From contig NC_134397.1 of NCBI RefSeq assembly GCF_050003625.1, positions 193,895,063 through 193,959,062 of the forward strand: a stretch of DNA of 64,000 nt, written 5' to 3'. Source of the DNA: Haematobia irritans (taxonomy: Eukaryota > Arthropoda > Insecta > Diptera > Muscidae). The notes beneath the pieces were generated by a model. The model was not told the origin of the DNA and did not search any database. It saw only the letters and a list, made by a program, of their open reading frames with translations. This document shows, piece by piece, positions 54,999 through 64,000 of this stretch. A program made the position numbers and the translations under genes. Position 1 is the stretch's first letter. Every line of letters starts with the position of its first letter.

Positions 54999-55502
54999 GT
55001 TAAGTTTATGAATTTTAAAAAGATGAAGATATGGAATAAAATGAAAGAATTGCTAAATTTGAAAATGAAATATATTGTATGTAATATTCTATGAATTAAT
55101 GAATTTCAATTACAACAACAGGTGGATGTTGCAAGGCGGGCGGAAGGTTTAAGTTCAAATTCGTGTGGTAAAAATTTATTCGTTAGATGGGGACTTAAAA
55201 TATTGTAAAATGACAATTTCCCCCTCGTTAGAAAATGTACACTAAGCTCTAGATGTAGCCCTTTGCTTTCAGCACAATTCGTTACATTTTTCTAACGAGT
55301 AGCGCCATTACTGTCTTTCGGCGTCTAAGCTTTTGTTTTTTTTTTTTTGTTATTGGATTACGTTCTTGTAACAACGACTTTGTGAAAAAAGGTAAATATT
55401 GTCTCCCAAGAAATTCAATAAAATTATGTTTTATTGAAAGATTATTGAAACGAAAATTAAATCCTTGTGTTTTATTTATTTTATTTTTCGGTGCTACGCA
55501 TT
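54999..55502. other. Unassigned AT-rich sequence
   Basis: No supported feature. GGGCGGAAGGTTTAAGTTC near 55138 is not tRNA-like enough to call. Confidence 0.45.
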
Positions 55503-55705
55503 CAACATTTTATTTCTATAGAAAATTTTGTCAACATTTTACTTCTACCAAAAATTTGGTAAAAATTTTATTTCTATTGGAAATTTTGCCAATTTTTTTT
55601 TTTCAAAATATTATTTCTATGGAAAATATTGTCAAAATTTTATTTCTATCGGAATTTTTTTCAAAATTTTATTTCTATCGAAAATTTTATCTAAATTTTA
55701 TTCAT
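55503..55705 (+). repeat. 29-bp repeat array, about seven units
   Basis: Diverged GTC-orientation units; the frames across it translate only the repeat. Confidence 0.9.
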
Positions 55706-56159
55706 ATCGAATCCACTTTATTACCTTGAGGTGTCACAAGCCAATTGATTTCATTGTTACACCGTTCATGGGCGATTTTTGTAAAAAATATACATACATG
55801 TTTCGACTCACTTTGTAGATTTCTCGATTTCGTAATGAAATAACCTAGCGGAATAAAATTCATATTAACGAAAGAAAAATGAATATATCGAAAATATGTT
55901 TACTAATTTTAACAAATATTCTTTGCGTAATTGGCAGATAGTGAATGCAAAACAAGCACATATAGGAACACATGTTAGACCTGGAACAAATTGTAGCAAA
56001 TTTCGGTGTGGAACTTAATGGAAATAAGTGTCTCACTATAAAAACTATACGAAAATTTTCTATACAGAGGAAAAAATACAACCAAGTATTTCCAATTAAG
56101 AAGATGATTGAAGTTGAAAACGTAATCAATCAAAAAATTTACTGATACAATTACTTTTA
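55706..56159. other. Unassigned, probably host non-coding sequence
   Basis: No credible frame or repeat. Confidence 0.45.
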
Positions 56160-56370
56160 TATACCCTACACCATAGGATGGGGGTATATTAACTTTGTCA
56201 TTCCGTTTGTAACACATCGAAATATTGCTCTAAGACCCCATAAAGTATATATATTCTGGGTCGTGGTGAAATTCTGAGTCGATCTGAGCGTGTCCGACCG
56301 CCCGTCTGTTGAAATCACGCTAACTTCCGAACGAAACAAGCTATCGACTTGAAACTTGGCACAAGTAGTT

Positions 56371-57312
56371 CCCACCAAAAACTCTCATTACCCGGTAATC
56401 TTGTAGGTAAGCCTATTTAAAAATTAATAACCACTTATTAATTGGCATCGTTTCGGATTACATTTACATACGCTTGTCCTAGGAGGAAAGTACTTCTTCC
56501 CAGGCATACTTTCGGCCATAAAATAAGTAGGGCATTTAAAGCATATAATTACCTAATATGTAATGACTTATTCGTAGATACACCAAAACTTGCAAAATAG
56601 CCACTTATTGTCTCAGGAAACCAAATCTCGAAAATATTGATTTCTATCGCCGATTACAATGGATCAAAATATGGCGAGTGGTGCTGTAATAGGAGAACTA
56701 CTTGAATATAAACGAATATTGTATAAATAAACAAAAATTCTAATAAATAATCTAAATAAGATTACACTCAAATTAATTTCACACTAAATGTAGGTTGTTT
56801 AAGTTAGTTGGATTCGTGAACTACGATACAATATATCCAATAGCCAAATCACATAAGGTTCGAAATCTACTAAAAGTGGATTTTAAGTCTCTTTTTTTAT
56901 AAGGCAAATGGCATTTGAAATTTAGTTTAAGCCTATTTTGGAAGTGTAATGTGAATGAGGTATAAGAAAGCTTTTATTTAAACCATAATATGATAATGTC
57001 ATTAAACAAAAATTATTATGAAATATTTGTGATAAAAAATTCTTAACGGAAAAATCTTCAGAATTACCGTTACATTACATATTCTTTTTGGTTTTTTATG
57101 TAAGTGCTCGATTATGTGAATAATAATAATAATATTAACTACAACTGCCTAAAAATTTGAGAATAACAATTCGAAAATTACCGAGAAGTATTTATTTTTG
57201 TCATTACAAGTTAGTCATTATAACTCGCCGCAATGTAATGCAACGTGTAATGACAGCTTTACTCCTGGTAATGTCAATTGTAATGAGATGTGGTTACCTA
57301 GTTTTTGCTGGG
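56371..57312. mobile_element. DNA element with CCCAGCAAAAACT ends, 942 bp
   Basis: Left end CCCACCAAAAACT and right end AGTTTTTGCTGGG are inverted over 13 bp with one mismatch. Copy A1 (36925-36935, AGTAGTTGTTATTC) gives the empty site, leaving a 2-3 bp duplication (TT or GTT). Both ends also carry CATTAC/GGTAAT words. No coding capacity. A diverged copy of its right half is at 51590-51877. Confidence 0.7.
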
Positions 57313-58197
57313 TTGTTATTGATGTAGGCCGAATGGTATTGCAAATGGGCCATATCGGTCCACTTTTACGTATAGCCCCCATATAAAGGGACCCTCAGAT
57401 TTGGCTTGTGGAGCCTCTAAGAGAAGCATATTTCATCCGATCTGGCTGAAATTTGGTACATGATGTTGGTATATGGTCTCTAACAACCACGCAAAAATTG
57501 GTCCACATCGGTCCAAAATTATATATAGCCCCCATATAAACCGATCCCCAGATTTGGCTTGCGGAGCCTCAAAGAGAAGCATATTTCATCCGATCTGACT
57601 GAAATTTGGTACATGATGTTGGTATGTGGTCTCTAACAACCACGCAAAAATTGGTCCACATCGGTCCATAATTATATATAGCCCCCATATAAACCGATCC
57701 CCAGATTTGGTTTGCGGAGCCTCAAAGAGAAGCAAATTTCATCCGAACCGGCTGAAATTTGGTACATGATGTTGGTAGATGGTCTCTAACAACCATGCAA
57801 AAATTGGTCCACATCGGTCCATAATTATATATAGCCCCCATATAAACCGATCCCCAGATTTGGTTTGCGGAGCCTCAAAGAGAAGCATATTTCATCCGAT
57901 CCGGCTGAAATTTGGTACATGGTGTTGGTATATGGATCCCCAGATTTGGCTTGCGAAGTCTCCAAGAGAAGCAAATTTCATCCAGTCCGGTTTTAATTTG
58001 GAACATGGTGTTAGAATATGATCTTTAACAACCGTGCCAGAATTGGTCCATATAAAACGTTCTCCAGATTTGACCTCCGGAGCCTCTTGAAGGGGCAAAA
58101 TTCATCCGATTCGGTTCAAATTTGGAACGTAGTGTTAGTATATGGCCGCTAACAACCATACCAAAATTGGTCCATATCGGTCTATAGTTATATATAG

Positions 58198-58295
58198 AGA
58201 GAGAGAGAAGTTCACCACTGTGGTATCACAATGGACTGAATAGTCTAAGTGAGCCTGATACATCGGGCTGCCACATAACCTAACCTAACCTAACC
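58198..58295 (+). mobile_element. 5'-truncated SINE tail with target duplication
   Basis: Only the last 98 bp are present, ending in CCTAACCTAACCTAACC. TATATATAG flanks it at 58189-58197 and 58296-58304. Confidence 0.88.
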
Positions 58296-58377
58296 TATAT
58301 ATAGCCGATCTCCAATCACACAAAAATTGGTCCATATCGGTTCATAATCATGGTTGCCACTCGAGCCAAAAATAATC

Positions 58378-58497
58378 TACAAAAAATTTTATTTCTATAG
58401 AAACTTTTGTCAAAATTTTATTTCTATAGAAAACTTTGTTAAAATTATATTTCTATAGAAAATTTTGTTAAAATTTTATTTCTATAGAAAATTTTTT
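58378..58497 (+). repeat. 29-bp units left of the nested family B element
   Basis: About four units, preceded by TGGTTGCCACTCGAGCC. Confidence 0.85.
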
Positions 58498-59988
58498 TAT
58501 ACCCTGCTCCACACTGTGGAACAGGGTATTATAAGTTAGCGCATATGTTTGTAACACCCAGAAGGAGACGAGATAGACACATGGTGTCTTTGGCAAAAAT
58601 GCTCAGGGTGGGCTCTTGAGTCGATATAGCGATGTCCGTGAACACATTTTTGTAATCAAAGTCTAGGTCGCAGTTTTAGTCCAATCGACTTCAAATTTGG
58701 CACAAGTATGTGTTTTGGCTCAGAATAGATCCCTATTGATTTTGGAAGAAATCGGTTCAGATTTAGATATAGCTCCCATATATATATTTCGCCCGATATG
58801 CACTTATATGGCCCCAGAAGCCAGAGTTTTACCCTAATTTACTTAAAATTTTGCACAAGAAGAACAATTAGTACTATAGTCAAGTGTGCCAAATTTTATT
58901 GAAATCGGTTCAGATTTAGATATAGCTACCATATATATCTTTCGCCCGATATGGACTAATACGGTCCCAGAAGCCAGAGTTTTACCCCAATTTGGTTGAA
59001 ATTTTGCACAGGCAGTAGAATTAGCATTGTAGCTGTGCGTGTCAAATTTGGTTTAAATCGGTTCAGATTTAGATATAGCTCCCATATATAGCTTTCGACC
59101 GATTTACACTCATATGACCACAGCGGCTAATTTTTTGCTCCGATTTAGTTGAAATTTTGCACAGGGAGTAGAATTAGCATTGTTGCTATGCGTGCAAAAT
59201 TTGGTTGAAATCGGTTCAGATTTAGATATAGCTCCAATATATAGCTTTCGGCCGATTTACACTCATATGACCACAGAGGCCAATTTTTTGGTCCGATTTA
59301 GTTGAAATTTTGCACAGGGAGTAGAATTAGCATTGTTGCTATGCGCGCCAAATTTGGTTGATATCGGTTCAGATTTAGATATAGCTCCAATATATAGCTT
59401 TCGGCCGATTTACACTCATATGACCACAGAGGCCAATTTTTTGGTCCGATTTAGTTGAAATTTTGCACAGGGAGTAGAATTAGCATTGTTGCTATGCGCG
59501 CCAAATTTGAAATCGGTTCAGATTTAGATATAGCTCCCATATATATGTTTTTCTGATTTCGACAAAAATGGTCAAAATACCAACATTTTCCTTGTAAAAT
59601 CGCCACTGCTTAGTCGAAAAGTTGTAAAAATGACTCTAATTTTCCTAAACTTCTAATACATATATATCGAGCGATAAATCATAAATAAACTTTTTCGAAG
59701 TTTCCTAAAAATTGCTTCAGATTTAAACGTTTCCCATATTTTTTTACTAACATTGTGTTCCACCCAGTGCATTAGCCGACTTAAATTTTGAGTCTATAGA
59801 TTTTGTAGAAGTCTATCAAATTCGTCCAGATCGAGTGATATTTAAATGTATGTATTTGGGACAAACCTTTATATATAGCCCCCAACACATTTGACGGATG
59901 TGATGTGGTATCGAAAATTTAGATCTACAAAGTGGTGCAGGGTATAATATAGTCGGCCCCGCCCGACTTTAGACTTTTCTTACTTGTT
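58498..59988 (+). mobile_element. Helitron-like repeat family B, copy 3, complete ends
   Basis: Starts TATACCCTGCTCCAC with hairpin partner GTGGAACAGGGTA, contains five repeats of the TCAGATTTAGATATAGCTCC block spaced about 150 bp, and ends with GTCGGCCCCGCCCGAC then TTTCTTACTTGTT. It sits within the 29-bp array between T residues without an evident target duplication. No helicase. Confidence 0.8.
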
Positions 59989-60225
59989 AAACTTTTATTT
60001 CTATAGAAAATTTTGTCAAAATTTTGTCAAAATTTTTGTTTCTATAGAAAATGTTGTTAAAATTTTATTCGTAATCATGGTTGCCACTCGAGCCAAAAAT
60101 AATCTACCAAAATTTTATTTCTATGGAAAATTTTGTTACAATTTTATTTCTATGGAAAATTTTGTCACAATTTTATTTCTACAGAAAATTTTGTCAAAAT
60201 TTTATTTCTATAGAAAATTTTGTCA
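59989..60225 (+). repeat. 29-bp units right of the nested family B element
   Basis: Two short runs separated by a second copy of CATGGTTGCCACTCGAGCC at 60074, so the array start was duplicated. Confidence 0.85.
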
Positions 60226-60464
60226 AACTGAATTATATATATTTGATCTATCTTTTTTGATTTAATATATACGACGTATGGACTTACATACAATTTAGAA
60301 GACGGTGTTAGGAGGTTTTAATATACCTTGCCATCGGCAAGCGTTACCTCAACATAAGTAATTCGATTGTGGATGGCAGTGTTTAGAAGAAGTTTCTACG
60401 CAATCCATGGTGGAGGGTACATAAGCTTCGGCCTGGCCGAACTTACGGCCGTATATACTTGTTT

Positions 60465-61403
60465 TGTGTTAATAAAGATATTATATGAATCAATAAAAAT
60501 TTTTAATAGCATTTGTCTATTAATTAATTTATTGTTTGTTTTTATTGAAAAATGTTGGTGATATTTTGTTGTATAAGTTCATCTTTTTGTCGTAGCTAGT
60601 AGCTTGTCTTTTTTACACAAATGAGCTATTGGATTTAATGAAATTAAAAAAAAAATAAGTTCGATTACTTGTAACACACTAAAAATAAAGGTTAAATTAT
60701 CTAAAATCCAAAATAGATGTTCCACATATTGAAGTTAATATCCCATCCTATGTAGCTCTTGGTAAAATGTAACATCATTACCATCTACTCGTAGTTGTAA
60801 TTTTCGTTTTCCTCTATCACGTAGTTATAAAGCAAAAAACAAAACAAAAAAAAACGTACTCTCTTTAAATATTCATACAAGTCACTCAAGCATTTCATTC
60901 ATTTCATACCCTTGGCCTTCTAATGATGTTGTTTTTCGATTTTTTATTTTTCATTCTTACCGTATTAAACTTCTATGTGTGTGTGTATAGCTCGTCTAAT
61001 ATTTGCTTGTTTTGGTCCTTAATTGGCTTTTGGTTGTTGTATTTGATGTGCACTTACGTACGACCTACACCCACCCAGCGCAACGAACAACGAATAGTAA
61101 GTAAACCATCACAATATTTCGTTAAATATCAGCAATGCAGTTTGACCCTGAGAGTTCAAATCTATTTGCACATCTCTCATAACACACACACACACGAAAA
61201 GTTCTCCCCTTTTTTTTTGGTCGGTAGCTCGCTTAGATATGGGGTTTTATTTTGTTGCGGGTTTCCTATTTTCTGTAAAGTCATTAAGAACATCAAGCAG
61301 CCATCAACAACTACCACATCAACCTTATATTGAGTTTAGTTTACTCGTAATGTGAGAGTTGGGTTAAGTATGTGGATATGTGTGTGTACTATGTCTATGC
61401 ATC
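60465..61403. other. Unassigned, probably host non-coding sequence
   Basis: A 136-codon frame at 60923-61333 starts with ATG but is rich in F, L and Y, crosses a CA microsatellite (61186-61197) and shows no family motif. It is not called as a gene. Confidence 0.5.
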
Positions 61404-61411
61404 TCTAGAAC

Positions 61412-62304
61412 CAGTGTTGCCAACTGCCCAAGGCCAAAAAGCACAAAAAAAAAATATTATAAATTCTAACACACCACCTTCCACCACAAAATCGAAACTT
61501 AAAAAAAAAAAAAACTTCCGAAGATGTATTATAGAACTTTTGTGAATTGAATTTCAAGAAGTTAGGGTGGGTATTAAGATCGAGTTTAGACTCTAAAATA
61601 GTCATTTTTTCACAATTACTTTTCTTTAATAAATCATTTTAAGGAATACAAACTTTGTGAAAATTTGCTTTTGACTATTCCCCATCAAGTTATAATAAAA
61701 TTTGCAGCAAATATGCATAATTTTATGCCCATTATTACTGATATAGTTTTCACTTTAGTGGCAAAACTCTAACTTAGTACTCACCATTATGAACCGCTAT
61801 TCAAGTATACACCTTGATCAGTTTTAATGCTTTCGTCCAATTCATTTTGCTCAGTGATGTTTTTCAACTTTCAAAATATTAATGTATGCAAGGAGTCTAT
61901 TGCTTATTTCAGTTGTGCGTGCTTTTGTGAATTTAATACAAACGTTTTTAATGACATATTCACCAAATTCAAAAATTCGACACTCATCGCTCGACTTTCC
62001 TACAGAATATCCTAAATAACAATATTAATTAAAAACAAAAACAATACCAACTTCATAACAATCAAATTCTATATTTGGCAATAAATTTGAGTTTCTTCGG
62101 CTCTTGAAAGTCTAGTCAAAATGTTTGTATCAATTAAACTTAATACTGTTCAAAATAAAAAAAGCACCAAAAGCACTAAATGAAAATGCCAGAAAGCACC
62201 AAGTTGGTGCTTTTTTTGAAAAGGCACCAAAAATGCAATTTGGTGCTTTTTAGAAATCAAAAAGCACTAAATTTGGTGCTAAAAGCACCAAATTGGCAAC
62301 ACTG
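61412..62304. mobile_element. hAT-like non-autonomous element, 893 bp
   Basis: Perfect 8-bp duplication TCTAGAAC at 61404-61411 and 62305-62312. The inverted ends CAGTGTTGCCAA and TTGGCAACACTG match over 12 bp. The right 150 bp hold at least eight AAAGCACCAAA or GGTGCTTTTT words in both directions; the left end has AAAAAGCACAAA. Such clustered subterminal words are usual transposase-binding sites in hAT elements. No transposase frame is present. Confidence 0.85.
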
Positions 62305-62312
62305 TCTAGAAC

Positions 62313-62974
62313 TCTTCTACATCTTTTATTAAACAACTTCGTATCAACTCCACACATTCGCCATTATATTGACGACAAGGCCAAATGGGAAATTGTGGAT
62401 ATAGTTGTTCGTGAGCGTATTGATGAACAGGCTTACGAACGTGGCATTTGTTGTCGTTGTTGTTATAGCTGATGCTGTTTTGGTGTATTTTGCTTGATTC
62501 ATTTCATCGATTAGAAACGTTTTCAACATAAGTTTACAATTGGTTTTTAACGATATTTACCGATTTTTTATATACGCATATATATCGATAAGAGGTTTGT
62601 GTGGGTGTGTAGGTGTGTGTGTGTGACACTTTTGTATATGAGACATGATGGCAATAATGGCAAATACCATGACGGTGTCAAAAAAAGAATGAGGGTTTTC
62701 TTTCCTTATGGTTATGGTGAATGGCAACCTCGAAACATATGGTGAAGTTATTTATGAAGGTGCTGAGTGGGAGAGTGGAGGTGTTTACATGAGAATGAGG
62801 TGAATTGACTACTGATGGTTGGTTCGTTGGTTTTGTAGTATTCATATATTGGTATTTTTATTTTGTATGCTTTATCTTTTATTGCTTGTACAAATCATCA
62901 TTGTGATGGGCTAGTTTTGTATTAGGGTGGTTAGAAGAGTCACTTGAAAAAAACGTAAGAAAGGAATAAAACCT
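62313..62974. other. Unassigned, probably host non-coding sequence
   Basis: Has a GTGTGTGTGTGTG run near 62612 and no credible frame. Confidence 0.5.
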
Positions 62975-64000
62975 ACAAATTTTATTGCTATAGAAAATTT
63001 TGTAAAAATTTTGTTTCTATAAAAAATTTTTGTCAAAATTTTACTTCTATGGAAAATTTCGTAAAAATTTAATTTCTATAGAAAATTTTATTTTTATAGA
63101 TAATTTAGTACTATGTCGAAATTTTATTTCTATAGAATATTTTGTCATAATTTTATTTCTATAAAAAATTATAGCTCTATAAAAAATTTTGTCAAAATTT
63201 AATTTTTATAGAAAATTTTATCAGCGTTTTATTTTTATAGAAAATTTTTTTCAAAATTTTATTTCCATACAAAATTTTATAAAATTTTCTAAAATTTTTA
63301 TTTCTATATTTTGTAAATTTTTTTTCTATAAAAAATTTTGTCAACATTTTATTTCTATAGAAAACTTTGTCAAAATTTTATTTCTATAGAAAATTGTGTT
63401 ATAATTTTATTTATATATAAAATTTTGTGAAAATTTTATTTATATAGAAAATTTTGTCAAAATGTTATTTCTTTAAAAAATTTGGTAAAAATTTAATTTT
63501 TATAGATAATTTTATTAGTATGTCGAAATTTTATTTCTATAGAATATTTTGTCATAATTTTATTTCTATAAAAAATTATAACTCTATAGAAAATTTTGCC
63601 AAAAATTTAATTTTTATAGAATATTTTATCAGCATTTTATTTTTATAGAAATTTTTTTCAAAATTTTATTTCCATACAAAATTTTATAAAATTTTGTACA
63701 ATTTTTATTTCTATAGAGAATTTTGTAAATTTTTTTTTCTATAAAAAATTTTGTCAAAATTTTATTTCTATAGAAAATTGTGTTATATTTTATTTATATA
63801 TATAGAATTTTGTGAAAATTTTATTTATATAGAAAATTTTATTTCTATAGAATATTTTGTCATAATTTTATTTCTCGAGAAAAGTTTGTCATAATTTTAT
63901 TTCTATAAAAAAATTTAATTCTACAGAAAATTTTATCAGCATTTTATTTTTATAGAAAATTTTTTCAAAATTTTATTTCCATAAAAAATTTTACAAAATT
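62975..64000 (+). repeat. 29-bp minisatellite array, running off the window
   Basis: At least 35 diverged units in GTC orientation. A block with AGTATGTCGAAATTTTATTT (the first copy has ACTATGTCG) and AAAATTATAACTCTATAG recurs near 63110 and 63515, an offset of about 405 bp. TTTTATCAGCATTTTATTTT recurs near 63220 (as CAGCGTTTT), 63625 and 63930. Confidence 0.93.

Larger units (their letters stand above)
56160..60464 (+). mobile_element. Helitron-like repeat family A, copy 2, with three nested insertions
   Basis: Begins TATACCCTACACCATAGG and ends GGCCGTATATACTTGTT, as in copy A1. Between are tandem units of about 153 bp (57360-58190), GCCACTCGAGCC, a 29-bp array split by a family B copy, a second GCCACTCGAGCC block at 60080, and the family-specific right part. 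Inserted are the CCCAGC-type element (56371-57312), a SINE tail (58198-58295) and a family B element (58498-59988). Confidence 0.75.

Noticed and set aside
60923..61333. A 136-codon ATG frame that might be a membrane protein
   Set aside because: Composition follows local T-rich DNA, it crosses a CA microsatellite, and no motif or splice context supports it.

Overview
This is non-coding, repeat-dominated insect DNA. No host exon, rRNA or functional tRNA gene could be supported. The best guess at the source is a muscid fly, most likely the horn fly Haematobia irritans or a close relative. The reason is that several copies of a mariner match what I remember of Himar1 (first described from H. irritans): a transposase start of MEKKEFRVLIKYC type, the DD34D triad, and termini reading ACAGGTTGGCTGATAAGTCC next to a TA. 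Other muscids may carry the same element, so the species is inference.

The window is a stack of nested mobile elements. The largest component, about 15 kb or a quarter of the sequence, is a 29-bp AT-rich repeat in some fourteen arrays (2789-6462, 8780-9738, 10246-12512, 17284-18975, 37815-38210, 41195-44270, 46225-46655, 47870-48425, 49292-50820, 55503-55705, 58378-58497, 59989-60225, 62975-64000). Each unit joins two palindrome-like modules, TTTCTATAGAAA and AAATTTTGACAAAATTT. Short arrays of it lie inside a Helitron-like repeat family (36708-38435, 56160-60464), which suggests the long arrays grew from a transposon-internal repeat.

Other elements: (i) a tRNA-derived SINE of about 340 bp in at least a dozen full or partial copies, ending in TTAGG-type repeats; (ii) five remnants of a non-LTR retrotransposon with endonuclease and YADD reverse transcriptase, the longest on the minus strand from 21776 to about 27600, plus a remnant of a second, RNase H-bearing LINE at 6899-7680; (iii) Himar1-like mariners at 22750, 32000, 34018-35795 and 51878; (iv) a different DD34D mariner (33453-36442) split by the rearranged Himar1 cluster; (v) a DD41D mariner-like element with an open transposase frame lacking its DNA-binding domain (24266-25197); (vi) a piggyBac-type MITE (22004-22229); (vii) hAT-like elements with 8-bp target duplications (61412-62304 and the 5-kb composite 46116-51178); (viii) elements with CCCAGCAAAAA termini (53843-54996, 56371-57312); (ix) a BEL/Pao gag-protease remnant (52566-53841); (x) two Helitron-like families with terminal hairpins.

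Insertion order can be read directly in several places because another copy in the window gives the empty site: the LINE at 21776-27600 was hit by Himar1, by the DD41D element and by the MITE, and the LINE at 29405-30874 by a SINE. Intervals such as 20341-21775, 28229-29400, 38436-39400, 44271-46107 and 60465-61403 look like ordinary low-complexity fly intron or intergenic DNA. I found no intact previously undescribed system. The most unusual structures are a 167-bp-arm palindrome inside a Himar1 composite (34393-34748), the satellite-carrying hAT-like composite, and a SINE-array-SINE block flanked by one 14-bp target duplication (47421-48567).
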